From assembly GCA_946566685.1 (NCBI GenBank), contig CAMNXA010000004.1:1-64000 (forward strand): DNA of 64,000 bases. Reading direction: 5' to 3'. Position numbers and translations under genes: made by a program. The DNA is from an uncultured Lachnospiraceae bacterium (lineage in GTDB: Bacteria > Bacillota > Clostridia > Lachnospirales > Lachnospiraceae). Below, piece by piece: positions 50,825 through 59,574 of the stretch. Below the pieces are notes generated by a model. It had not been told where the DNA came from. It saw only the letters and a program-made list of their open reading frames with translations, and ran no database searches. Within the stretch, counting starts at the first letter, position 1. Each line of letters starts with the position of its first letter.

Positions 50825-51745
50825 GTGTATATGAAAAAGATTATATTATTTGGGACTGGTAAATATGGAGAATTATTTATTGCAAACAATAGAGATTTAT
50901 TACATGAAAATTGGTTCTTTTGCGATAATGACACGGAAAAGCAAGGAAAAGTCATTCATAAATTAAAAGTTTTATCCTTTGATAATATAAAGAATTTATA
51001 TGAAAAAGGGGAACTTGGAAGAATTATTATAACATTGACTAAGTTAGATGAAGTCCTGGAACAATGTATACAGAATGGAATTCCATTGCACTGTATCTAT
51101 TATTATGATGCCGTAACCAATGCCATAAAGAAAGCAACAGAAATGTATTCTTATTCCGTACATTCACAAGATGGGGAAGAGATGTTTTTGAGGGAATTTT
51201 TTGGAGATAAAAAGGATGGCTTTTATGTTGATGTGGGCGCTTATCATCCTATGCGTTTTTCCAATACGCAATGGGCATATACAAGGGGATGGCGCGGAAT
51301 TAATATTGAACCTAATGTTGATGGATATAAGAAATTTATATGGACAAGAACTCTCGATATCAATTTGAACTGTGGGATATCAGAAACCGGCGGCGAATTA
51401 TCCTATTATACATTTGAGGAAGGTGCACTTAATACCTTTTGTGAAGATCTGGCAGATGCAGCATCCATTAAAGGAACACAGCTTATAGCTACAAGGCGTT
51501 TGGATTCCATTTTTGAGGAATATCATGTGACAAAGATAGATTTTTTGGATATTGATGTGGAAGGATCTGAGATGCGTGTATTGAACTCTAATAATTGGGA
51601 TATATACAGGCCTACAATTGTTTTGATTGAACAGAAAATGAATATGGAAGATGTTATAAACTCAGCGGTTCATACTTATATGAAGCAAAAGGGGTATCAG
51701 GCTGTAAGTAAGTACAACAGGACTGTAATCTATCAGGACATCTGA
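50825..51745 (+). CDS. FkbM-family methyltransferase with N-terminal Rossmann-like domain
   Basis: 306 residues from a GTG with GGGAG about nine bases upstream (ATG at 50831 is the alternative). Residues 3-95 form the recurring small Rossmann-like domain (KIILFGTGKYGELF, CDND, IIITLTKLDEV). The FkbM methyltransferase domain follows (about 130-300): GFYVDVGAYHPMRFSNT, GINIEPNVDGY and IDFLDIDVEGSEMRVL. It would O-methylate a glycan sugar. The fusion order is the reverse of that in the neighbouring GT2 gene. Confidence 0.86.
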   Translation: MYMKKIILFGTGKYGELFIANNRDLLHENWFFCDNDTEKQGKVIHKLKVLSFDNIKNLYEKGELGRIIITLTKLDEVLEQCIQNGIPLHCIYYYDAVTNAIKKATEMYSYSVHSQDGEEMFLREFFGDKKDGFYVDVGAYHPMRFSNTQWAYTRGWRGINIEPNVDGYKKFIWTRTLDINLNCGISETGGELSYYTFEEGALNTFCEDLADAASIKGTQLIATRRLDSIFEEYHVTKIDFLDIDVEGSEMRVLNSNNWDIYRPTIVLIEQKMNMEDVINSAVHTYMKQKGYQAVSKYNRTVIYQDI

Positions 51746-51811
51746 TAGTTACACACAAATAAATAATGTTTGGAATAAAAATTGTATTTTGATATCAAAG
51801 AAGGGTACTAA

Positions 51812-52954
51812 ATGAAAACAGGAATAGCTGTATTCGCATACAATCGAGGTATACATTTACAAAAAACACTGGAAGGCCTAAAGAAAAATGATGGGGTGGA
51901 AGAACTCTATATTTTTCATGACGGTCTGAAATCGGAGAAAGACAGAATCGGGTGGGAAGCATCCCGGAAAGTCATAGAAGATATTGACTGGTGTAAGGTA
52001 AATTATTTTCCAGCAGAAAAAAATAAAGGACTGGCACGTTCAATCATAGATGGAATTAATTATGTATTAGCAGAAAATAATGCAGTGATAGTCTTGGAAG
52101 ATGATTGTGTACCGACACCCAATTTCCTTCGTTTTATGAGACAGTGTTTTGAAAAATATCAGGATAATAAGCGAGTATATAGTATAGGAGGATTTGGCTG
52201 GCCGATTAATGTGACTAAGAATCAGTATGATATCTATTTTACAGGCCGTATCTCTTCCTGGGGATGGGGTACATGGAAAGACAGATGGGAACAATATGCG
52301 ATTGATAACGATATCCTAAACAGAATAAAGAATGACAAGGAAAAATCTATTTGTCTGGCGGCATGGGGAAGCGATTTGGAAGGACAGTTTATTGACCGGA
52401 TGAATGGAAAAAATGATTCATGGGCGGTCTATTGGGCTTTGAAGGTAATAGAAGAAGGTGGATTGTGCGTTGCGCCGTATGTTTCCCTTATTGAAAATAT
52501 AGGGTTCGATGGTACAGGCGTTAATTGTGGGGAAACAGACAGATTTGCGGTCGATTTAGCAATAGGTAAGAAAGAAAAATATGCGCTTCCTGACGAGGCG
52601 GTGGCTGCAGAAAATATTAAGAAGGCATGGATTGGATTTTTTGGTAATTATACGAATTACAATACGGACGAGTCAAAACCACACGTAATCATCTATGGAT
52701 TGGGACACTTTTTTATAAAAAATGAAAAATACATATGTGATAACTATTATATTGAGGCTTTTGTGGACAGGGTAAAAGAGGGATATTTTGCAGGCAGAAA
52801 AGTTATCAGGGCAGGAGAGATTGCAGGATATCCGTATGAAAAGATTATAATCATGCTCCAGGATATAGAGGAATGCCGGCGTGTGGCAGAGATGCTTACA
52901 TATGAGTATGATATCCCGCAGGATAGAATAAGGATAGGCAGTGAGATATTGTGA
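51812..52954 (+). CDS. Glycosyltransferase (GT2/GNT-I-like) with C-terminal Rossmann-like domain
   Basis: 380 residues. GT-A domain: GIAVFAYNRGIHLQKTLEGL at the N-terminus, VIVLEDDCVPTPNFLRFM with the metal-binding Glu-Asp-Asp, and SSWGWGTWKDRWEQY, a motif of sugar transferases in capsule loci. The C-terminal 90 residues (HVIIYGLGHFF, EAFVDR, IIIMLQDIEECRRV) are another copy of the recurring small Rossmann-like domain. It starts after a 66-base gap and precedes the split Rossmann-methyltransferase gene by 30 bases. Confidence 0.85.
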   Translation: MKTGIAVFAYNRGIHLQKTLEGLKKNDGVEELYIFHDGLKSEKDRIGWEASRKVIEDIDWCKVNYFPAEKNKGLARSIIDGINYVLAENNAVIVLEDDCVPTPNFLRFMRQCFEKYQDNKRVYSIGGFGWPINVTKNQYDIYFTGRISSWGWGTWKDRWEQYAIDNDILNRIKNDKEKSICLAAWGSDLEGQFIDRMNGKNDSWAVYWALKVIEEGGLCVAPYVSLIENIGFDGTGVNCGETDRFAVDLAIGKKEKYALPDEAVAAENIKKAWIGFFGNYTNYNTDESKPHVIIYGLGHFFIKNEKYICDNYYIEAFVDRVKEGYFAGRKVIRAGEIAGYPYEKIIIMLQDIEECRRVAEMLTYEYDIPQDRIRIGSEIL

Positions 52955-52984
52955 TGCGGAAGGGAAAGTCGGGAGAGATTAAAA

Positions 52985-53323
52985 ATGGATAAGAAGAGGG
53001 TATATGTTTTTGGCTGCGGCCGGTACTTTCAAAATAAGCAGTCCGGTATCTTAGAAAATTATGATATCGAAGCGGTTCTGGATAATCACAAAGAGGGCGA
53101 AATTGAGCTGTTAGATGGAAAGACGATTCCAGTCCTTAAGCCTGCTGAAGCAATGTGCGACATTCCCATTGTGATTATGGTTTGTGATTTTTACACAGTA
53201 TGGGAGGAATTGAAGAAATTATCAGTTGATTCTTCGAGGATTGTTTTTCCCAATGTATTTATACCATATACATATGAAGAGAAAATCATCAATGACGAGG
53301 ACGGCAGATTCTGTATTCTGTAA
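52985..53323 (+). CDS. Rossmann-like domain protein, N-terminal half of a stop-split fusion gene
   Basis: 112 residues (RVYVFGCGRYFQN, EAVLDNH, IPIVIMVCDFYTVWEEL), a copy of the locus's recurring Rossmann-like domain. The frame continues past the TAA at 53321-53323 without interruption (GDIYYEDKTRKYRID onward) into the methyltransferase half ending at 54058, and both halves are in the same frame. The gene at 63450 shows the same two parts joined as one protein. So a single nonsense codon splits an ancestral fusion. Whether the half is still useful is unknown. Confidence 0.7.
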   Translation: MDKKRVYVFGCGRYFQNKQSGILENYDIEAVLDNHKEGEIELLDGKTIPVLKPAEAMCDIPIVIMVCDFYTVWEELKKLSVDSSRIVFPNVFIPYTYEEKIINDEDGRFCIL

Positions 53324-53401
53324 GGTGATATCTATTACGAGGATAAGACCAGAAAATACAGGATAGATTCAGCACAGATACTTCAGAACCTTTCCAAGCA
53401 A

Positions 53402-54058
53402 TTGGAGAGGGATCGTGCGGACGCCTCCTTTTTGGTGAAGCGGGCATCTGTCAATCCGTTGAACAGGGAGTTTGGGTTTCCCAGAGGAACGCCTGTGGAC
53501 AGATATTATATAGAAAATTGGCTCAATCAGAATAGAAAACTGATTAGGGGAGATGTTTTGGAGATTGCTGAGGATACCTACACGAAACGATTTGGCGTAG
53601 AGAGGGCGGTATCCCATATACTGCATGTGAATCTGGAAAAGGAAGGGGTTATTAAGGGCAACCTTGAGACAGGAGAGGGAATACCTCAGGATGCCGTGGA
53701 CTGTATTATATTATCACAGACGCTTCCCTTTATCTATGACTGTAAACAGGTCATCGCCAATCTGTATAAGATGTTGCGGAAAGGTGGGACAGCCCTGGTT
53801 ACTACTGGGGGAATTACACAAATCTCAAGATATGATATGGATCAGTGGGGACATTTCTGGAGCTTTACAACGGCATCTCTGAAAAGACTGATTGAAGAGT
53901 CGGCGTTTGGGGAAAATTATGCGATGTCCGTATACGGCAATGTAAAGACAGCCTGTGCGCTGTTGTATGGGGTGGCGGCGGAGGAACTGAAGGAAGAAGA
54001 ATTAGGGTATTCGGATGTGGACTATCCGGTATCAATTTGTGTGATTTTGAGGAAATAG
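53402..54058 (+). CDS. SAM-dependent methyltransferase-like, C-terminal half of a stop-split fusion gene
   Basis: 218 residues counted from an in-frame TTG, but no ribosome site supports that start. The region is in frame with the preceding 112-residue ORF. It contains FGFPRGTPVDRYYIE, which is also found in the gene at 63450, then a degenerate methyltransferase fold (GDVLEIAEDTY, DCIILSQTLPFIYDCKQVIANLYKMLRKGGTALVTT). Similar proteins act on sugars or on glycan carriers. Without re-initiation or read-through of the TAA this half would not be made. Confidence 0.65.
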   Translation: MERDRADASFLVKRASVNPLNREFGFPRGTPVDRYYIENWLNQNRKLIRGDVLEIAEDTYTKRFGVERAVSHILHVNLEKEGVIKGNLETGEGIPQDAVDCIILSQTLPFIYDCKQVIANLYKMLRKGGTALVTTGGITQISRYDMDQWGHFWSFTTASLKRLIEESAFGENYAMSVYGNVKTACALLYGVAAEELKEEELGYSDVDYPVSICVILRK

Positions 54059-54087
54059 TATTCAGATTAATAGGAGGAATTTACGAT

Positions 54088-54993
54088 ATGGGAAGGGTGC
54101 TGACGCTGTTATATCATAGAGTGAGGCCATATGAAAGAGATGTGCAGCTGCTGTCTGTTACGCCGGAACATTTTGAGCAACAGATGGGCTGGTTAAAAGA
54201 GAACTATAATATGATAGGATTTGCGGATGACTGGAAAAGCGTGGAAGGAGAAGCTGTCTGTGTTACATTTGATGATGGTTACAGGGATAATTTTCTTATA
54301 GCGGCACCTATTCTGAATAAACTGCAAATTCCGGCTACTGTTTTTGTGACGACTGAAAACATTGATACAGAACGGGAAATGTGGTGGGATGAATTGGAAA
54401 GAAACCTTCTGGTTGATAAGAAATATCAGAAGACATTTCATTTATCCGATGAATTATTTGAATGTACTTGGGATGTAGGCACTTTTGAACAGAGAGAAGA
54501 TTTATATAATACGATGCATTGGCTGATGAAGCTGACAGGTACTGAGAAGAGAAATGAATGGATGTGGCAGCTACAGGAATGGAATGGATATACAGAGAAT
54601 GGGCGGGTAGAAAATGCATGCGCCATGACAAAAGATTTAGAGAGCATAGATATATCTCAGATTGAGATTGGGGTACATACAGTGAGTCATCCTGTATTAT
54701 CAAAATTGTCGATAGAAGAACAGCAGAATGAAATACAGATGGCTAAACGAAAACTGGAGGAAATTTTAGGGAGGCAGGTTTTAACGATGTCCTATCCATT
54801 TGGAAGCGTTTCAGACTATAACGAAGATACGATCAGCGTGTGTAAAAGTTTAGGATTTTCTAAGGCGGCGGCTAACATACCGGGGATATGGAAGCCAAAT
54901 GATGATTTATATCAGGTTCCACGACAAATTGTAAGAGATTGGGATTTGCAGCAGTTTCAGAAACAGATAAAAATATTTTGGGAAGGGAAATAG
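54088..54993 (+). CDS. Polysaccharide deacetylase (NodB/CE4 family)
   Basis: 301 residues from the ATG at 54088 with TAGGAGG upstream. CE4 motif 1 is VCVTFDDGYRDNF (catalytic and metal Asp pair). Motif 2 is GVHTVSHPVLSKL (His-x-x-x-His). A later LTMSYPFGSVSDYN corresponds to motif 3. No signal peptide is present, so it acts inside the cell, probably on a lipid-linked or nucleotide-linked sugar during glycan assembly. It follows the split methyltransferase gene by 29 bases. Confidence 0.88.
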   Translation: MGRVLTLLYHRVRPYERDVQLLSVTPEHFEQQMGWLKENYNMIGFADDWKSVEGEAVCVTFDDGYRDNFLIAAPILNKLQIPATVFVTTENIDTEREMWWDELERNLLVDKKYQKTFHLSDELFECTWDVGTFEQREDLYNTMHWLMKLTGTEKRNEWMWQLQEWNGYTENGRVENACAMTKDLESIDISQIEIGVHTVSHPVLSKLSIEEQQNEIQMAKRKLEEILGRQVLTMSYPFGSVSDYNEDTISVCKSLGFSKAAANIPGIWKPNDDLYQVPRQIVRDWDLQQFQKQIKIFWEGK

Positions 54994-54997
54994 GGAG

Positions 54998-55330
54998 ATG
55001 ATATATATTGGGAGCCTGAATTATGATGAGCAGTTAAGGAAAGCGAAAGGAATTATTATTTTTGGCGGTGGTTCCATGTTGGGGCGTTTATTGGAAAGAA
55101 TGGAACAAATGAAACTGGCAGATAAAATCGTAGCGGTATGTGATAACAGTATTTCATTACAGAAGCAGGGGGAAATATCGGCGATACCTGTATTGAGCCC
55201 TGATTATGCCTGTGAGAAATACAGGGATATGGATTTTATTGTGTACAATCGCTATTTTATGGAAATTTGTGAACAGCTGCAGAAATGTTGCGTTACGAGA
55301 ACCCATCTGATAAGGCAGGGAAGCTTATGA
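54998..55330 (+). CDS. Stand-alone Rossmann-like domain protein
   Basis: 110 residues: AKGIIIFGGGSMLGRLLERM, KIVAVCDNS and MDFIVYNRYFMEICEQL. It is a free-standing copy of the small Rossmann-like domain found fused to transferases in this locus. GGGAGATGAT overlaps the start. It overlaps the following GT4 gene by four bases (ATGA), so the two proteins are probably made together and may form a complex that mimics the fusions. Confidence 0.68.
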   Translation: MIYIGSLNYDEQLRKAKGIIIFGGGSMLGRLLERMEQMKLADKIVAVCDNSISLQKQGEISAIPVLSPDYACEKYRDMDFIVYNRYFMEICEQLQKCCVTRTHLIRQGSL

Positions 55331-56607
55331 AAAAAATAATGTGGCTTTGTAATACACCGCTCCCGGAGATTCGGCTGGAATTTGGGGTAAAAATATGCGG
55401 TGAAGGATGGCTTCAGGGAATATCAGATCAGCTTCGGGAACAGAAAGATATAGAGCTGCATTATGTATTTCCACAGAGTAAAAATACGAAACTATACCAT
55501 ACAACTATAAATAATATATCTTTCTGGGGATTTTATAGTAATGGTGGGAAGGGTTATGAATTTTCGGGGGATAGGCAACAAACAATCAATAGTATTATAA
55601 GAAAAATTCAGCCTGATATAATTCATATATTTGGAACAGAGTTTGCCCATTCATTAGAATGTATGCGGACAGTGCGAGATAAAAGAGATGTTATAGTATC
55701 TACACAGGGGCTGATTTCGGAACTGGCAAAGGTTTATATGGAAGGAATTCCATTAATAAATTGCATTTTTGGACGTTCGGATTCCGGCGGTTGGAACAGC
55801 CTGTTATCTCAAAAATACCAGTTTTACAGAAGAGGAAAGAATGAAAAAGAAATATTGAAGAAAGCGGTAAATGTCATTGGAAGAACAGATTGGGATAAAA
55901 AGTGTATCAAAGCAATAAATCCCGGATGCCAATATTTTTACTGTAGTGAAACAATGAGAGAACCGTTTTATGAAGGAAGGTGGAATATAGACAGGGTTGA
56001 AAGATATTCAATTTATATTTCACAGGCCAATTATCCAATAAAAGGACTGCATATTTTTATAAAGGCATTTCGCAAAGTCCTGCAGCAGTATCCACAGGCA
56101 GTTGCATATGTGGCTGGGAAAAGGAAATTTTTGCAGTCAGGAGATGGATATGGTCGCTATATACAGAAATTATTGAAGAAATATGAAATGACGGAAAAGA
56201 TTATTTTTCTAGGGATTCTTTCTGCTGAACAGGTGAAAGCGAGGATGCTCAAGGTGCATGTAATGGTTATGCCATCTTTACTGGAAAATTCGCCCAACTC
56301 TATTGGGGAAGCAATTTTGTTGGGGACACCGGTTGTAGCAGCAGATGTAGGAGGAATTCCAAGTCTGATACAGCATGGCAAAGAGGGGATTTTATATTCG
56401 GGTCATAAGGTCAGTAGTCTGGCTAGGGGGATAGAATACATATTTGAAAACGATGATGCAGTCAGAAGGATATCATTCAGGGCGAGAAAAAGAGCCAGAC
56501 AGTTATATGATCGGGAACAGAATTTGAACCAGTTAATCAGTATATATGAAAAAGTAACTGACCAAAAAAATTTTCATTTTAGCAAGGAGAAAAAGGGAAA
56601 TGAATAA
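55327..56607 (+). CDS. Glycosyltransferase family 4
   Basis: 426 residues from the ATG in the ATGA overlap at 55327. GT-B fold: donor-side motif VMPSLLENSPNSIGEAILLG with the family's Glu-x7-Glu arrangement, then TPVVAADVGGIPSLI. The N-terminal domain begins KKIMWLCNTPLPEIR and includes a helical insert with SGGWNSLLSQKYQFYRRG. It transfers a hexose or similar sugar to the growing glycan on the cytoplasmic face. Linkage and sugar not predictable. It overlaps the next gene by eight bases. Confidence 0.9.
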   Translation: MKKIMWLCNTPLPEIRLEFGVKICGEGWLQGISDQLREQKDIELHYVFPQSKNTKLYHTTINNISFWGFYSNGGKGYEFSGDRQQTINSIIRKIQPDIIHIFGTEFAHSLECMRTVRDKRDVIVSTQGLISELAKVYMEGIPLINCIFGRSDSGGWNSLLSQKYQFYRRGKNEKEILKKAVNVIGRTDWDKKCIKAINPGCQYFYCSETMREPFYEGRWNIDRVERYSIYISQANYPIKGLHIFIKAFRKVLQQYPQAVAYVAGKRKFLQSGDGYGRYIQKLLKKYEMTEKIIFLGILSAEQVKARMLKVHVMVMPSLLENSPNSIGEAILLGTPVVAADVGGIPSLIQHGKEGILYSGHKVSSLARGIEYIFENDDAVRRISFRARKRARQLYDREQNLNQLISIYEKVTDQKNFHFSKEKKGNE

Positions 56608-57076
56608 GGGAATGATTTCAGTTTTATCAGCATTGACAGGAGCAGTATTGGGAGCAGGTATTGTAAGTAAGACTATAAAAGAAGAAAAGGAAAGAATAAA
56701 GGCCATGTCGGATAAACATTTGGCACTTTTTCTCATGATGAATCAGTGGGTCAAGGCAAAGCAGGAAGGCAAAAATCTGTCAGAGTATTTTAAGAGAAAC
56801 GGATATCAGAAGATTGCAGTCTATGGAATGAGTTATGCAGGAGAGACGTTGATTGATGAACTAAAAGATACGGAAATTGATGTGGCATACGGAATTGACA
56901 GAAATGCAGATACAATCTACTCACGATTAAATATCTTTTCAATGGAGGACAATCTGGACAAGGTTGATGCAATCGTGGTTACAGCAATTACTTTTTTTGA
57001 TGAAATAGAGGAAAAACTTTCAGAAAAAGTAGATTGCCCAATTATTTCGCTGGAAGATGTTTTGTATGAGGTTTAG
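56600..57076 (+). CDS. Membrane-anchored Rossmann-like domain protein
   Basis: 158 residues: a hydrophobic N-terminal segment (about 5-23, SVLSALTGAVLGAGIVS), a linker helix, then YQKIAVYGMSYAGETLIDEL, YGIDRNAD and VDAIVVTAITFFDEIEEKL. The C-terminal 100 residues match the C-terminal domain of the PIG-L-type deacetylase at 62370 (QIAVYGYAELGQLLCREL, VDAVVVTAVYYFDEIKEEL). So the same module is free and membrane-anchored here and fused there. Role unknown; it could dock enzymes at the membrane or bind a nucleotide sugar. Confidence 0.68.
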   Translation: MNKGMISVLSALTGAVLGAGIVSKTIKEEKERIKAMSDKHLALFLMMNQWVKAKQEGKNLSEYFKRNGYQKIAVYGMSYAGETLIDELKDTEIDVAYGIDRNADTIYSRLNIFSMEDNLDKVDAIVVTAITFFDEIEEKLSEKVDCPIISLEDVLYEV

Positions 57077-57121
57077 CAGACATATTCATGAAATGGGTTT
57101 TTCAATACCAGGAGATAAAAG

Positions 57122-58210
57122 ATGAGTATAAAAGTATCTGTCATTACCCCCTGTTTAAACAGTGAGAAGACTATACGGGATACCATAAAAAGTATCTTGA
57201 AGCAAACCTATGAAAATATAGAATATATCCTTGTGGATGGCGGTTCTACTGATCAGACAGTAGAGATTATTGAAGAATACCGCCCAATGTTCGGTGACCG
57301 GTTACAGTACATTAGTGAAAAGGATCAGGGTATTTATGATGCCATGAACAAGGGGATTTCCCGTGCATCAGGTGATGTGATTGGAATTATAAACAGCGAT
57401 GATTGGTATGAGGCGGATGCAGTAGAGAAGGTAGTAAACTGTTTTGAAAAGAGTAATGCTGACGTAGTATTTGGAGAAATCTGGTTAATTGATTCAAATG
57501 GGAACAAAAGGAGTTGTACAAGAAATTCGATTCTTCCACCACATCCGGCTATGTTTGTGAAGCGGAATGCTTATCGGAAATATGGAGTGTTTGATATCAG
57601 TTATGCAATAGCGGCTGACTATGAACTGACTTTACGCCTCTTGAGCAAGGGAGCTGCCTTTGAGCGCATAGACTGTATTTTATCTAATTTTAGAACGACT
57701 GGCATTAGTAGCATCAAAAAAAGGGAATGTATAGAAGAGACATATCAAATTCAACTGGAATATGTGGGTCGATGTCCCAGTGAAATATTAAACAGAGATA
57801 TAGCGGAGGAATTGTACAACAGAAGCAGATTGTTGTATACCAGCCGATATGATCCGGAAATGATAATAGAAGTATTGAAGCGCACGTTTTTCAAATTGAG
57901 TAGAGGAATTGTTATTTTCGGAACAGGAAATTGGGGAAGAGAATTACATACAGTATTGAGAAACTGTAATATTGAGATTCCTTTTTTTGTTGACAATGAT
58001 AGTAAAAAATGGGGATTTGAGTGGGAGGGAAGCAAAATTTTTTCTCCAGAAATATTAAGAGATTATGATGGACCTGTACTTATTGCCGTGAAGCAGTTCC
58101 AAAAAGAACTTCGTGAACAAGTTTATAGGTATACAAAAGGGAATCCGTCTGTGGATGTATATGATAGATTGTGGGAAGCGGTAATCAGAGATTCAGCGAG
58201 GCGCAGTTAA
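57122..58210 (+). CDS. Glycosyltransferase family 2 with C-terminal Rossmann-like domain
   Basis: 362 residues. GT-A domain with SVITPCLNSEKTIRDTI, ILVDGGSTDQTVEII, EKDQGIYDAMNKGI and metal-binding INSDDWYE. These are the features of WcaA/EpsE-like GT2 enzymes. The last 100 residues hold the recurring module (GIVIFGTGNWGRELHTVL, FFVDND, VLIAVKQFQKELREQV). GGAGATAAAAG precedes the ATG. Confidence 0.88.
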   Translation: MSIKVSVITPCLNSEKTIRDTIKSILKQTYENIEYILVDGGSTDQTVEIIEEYRPMFGDRLQYISEKDQGIYDAMNKGISRASGDVIGIINSDDWYEADAVEKVVNCFEKSNADVVFGEIWLIDSNGNKRSCTRNSILPPHPAMFVKRNAYRKYGVFDISYAIAADYELTLRLLSKGAAFERIDCILSNFRTTGISSIKKRECIEETYQIQLEYVGRCPSEILNRDIAEELYNRSRLLYTSRYDPEMIIEVLKRTFFKLSRGIVIFGTGNWGRELHTVLRNCNIEIPFFVDNDSKKWGFEWEGSKIFSPEILRDYDGPVLIAVKQFQKELREQVYRYTKGNPSVDVYDRLWEAVIRDSARRS

Positions 58211-58257
58211 AAACACGCTATTGGACATAGTAATTAAATATAAGTTTGGAGAAAGAC

Positions 58258-59514
58258 ATGAGACTTTATTTTTGGGGAAATGGTAAGGGATATCAGAAAG
58301 CTTTGCGCAACTATATTAGGACGGAAGAAATAAGTGGCTTTATTGATAATGATCCGAAATATTTCGGACAATATTTTGATGGAAAGACGATATTCCGATT
58401 TAAGGATGTGCGGGATGATTTTGATTATATCATAGTCACGGTCATAAACTATGCAGCAATTGAATATCAGCTCCGCAAACATGAAATCAATATGGATAAA
58501 GTTATTTTCTATTTTGACGGTGCACAGAATGAGAAAAAGATAGGAGCCTTTTTTGACTTAAAAGGTTGGAAGATTGATATTCTGGAAACGCGTCTGGAAG
58601 AGCTGGAAAGAATGGCAGGCATCCGTCTGAATAATGTGGGATATGAGGTGGCAGATAAAATACAGCAAAGTGGGTATCAATTTCCGATCATACACAGCGG
58701 GGAAGAGGCAGTAAACCGCATTATAAATGAAAAATGTTCCCTGATCCGATTTGGAGATGGTGAATTTGAACTGATGGCGGGGAATGACCGTGTCAATTTT
58801 CAAAAGTATGACAAAGATTTGGGAAGCCGGTTAAAAGAGGTTATACAGACAGAACAGGAAAATATTTTGATTGGCATTGCCGATAATTATGGGAATCTGG
58901 ATTTGTACTCTGAGGAAATAGCAGACGGAATACGTGGATATATGACAGAGGAAACTAGGGCGAGGCATCTTTCGCTGCTGAGATTGGACAAGGTTTACTA
59001 TAATGCGTATCTGTTTAAATGTTACTATCCATACAAAGACAAATCGGGGACGGCGAGGCGTGTAGCTTTCGTAAAAAGAATCTGGCAGGACAGAGACGTT
59101 ATTTTAATTGAGGGAGCGCAGACAAGAACAGGGCAGGGTAATGATTTGCTTGACAACGTAAAATCGCTCAAACGAATCCTCTGCCCGACAAAAAATGCGT
59201 ATGCAAAGTATCAGGAAATATTGGATACGGCGAAAGTCCTGATAAGGGATGAGTTGGTTTTATGTGTCCTGGGGCCGACCGGGAAGGTGCTTGCTTATGA
59301 TCTGATTAACAGCGGGCACCAGGTGGTTGATATGGGGCAGATGGATATGGATTATGAATGGTATCTTGCGGGTGTGGGGAAAAAGGTGCCTAACCCCACA
59401 AAGTATGTTTCACAGCTCCCGCCTGCGGAAGTGGAGGAAGTGGATGATGAAATATACCACAGCCAGATTATTGCCCTTATTGAAAGTACTATTGACGAAG
59501 ATATTTTTAAATGA
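58258..59514 (+). CDS. GT-D fold glycosyltransferase (SP_1767/DUF1792 family) with N-terminal Rossmann-like domain
   Basis: 418 residues from the ATG at 58258 (GGAG seven bases upstream; the in-frame TTG at 58246 overlaps it). Residues 1-105 are the recurring module (LYFWGNGKGYQKAL, FIDNDPKYFG, YIIVTVINYAAIEYQL). The second domain has CSLIRFGDGEFELMAG, the signature of the GT-D family typified by pneumococcal GlyE/SP_1767, which adds glucose to serine-rich surface proteins, and later VLCVLGPTGKVLAYDL. It may extend an O-glycan or capsule unit. Confidence 0.82.
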   Translation: MRLYFWGNGKGYQKALRNYIRTEEISGFIDNDPKYFGQYFDGKTIFRFKDVRDDFDYIIVTVINYAAIEYQLRKHEINMDKVIFYFDGAQNEKKIGAFFDLKGWKIDILETRLEELERMAGIRLNNVGYEVADKIQQSGYQFPIIHSGEEAVNRIINEKCSLIRFGDGEFELMAGNDRVNFQKYDKDLGSRLKEVIQTEQENILIGIADNYGNLDLYSEEIADGIRGYMTEETRARHLSLLRLDKVYYNAYLFKCYYPYKDKSGTARRVAFVKRIWQDRDVILIEGAQTRTGQGNDLLDNVKSLKRILCPTKNAYAKYQEILDTAKVLIRDELVLCVLGPTGKVLAYDLINSGHQVVDMGQMDMDYEWYLAGVGKKVPNPTKYVSQLPPAEVEEVDDEIYHSQIIALIESTIDEDIFK

Positions 59515-59574
59515 GTTTTTATTGAAACTGTGAAGACATGGAACAGTTATATTAGAGTATAATGAGGAATTTAT

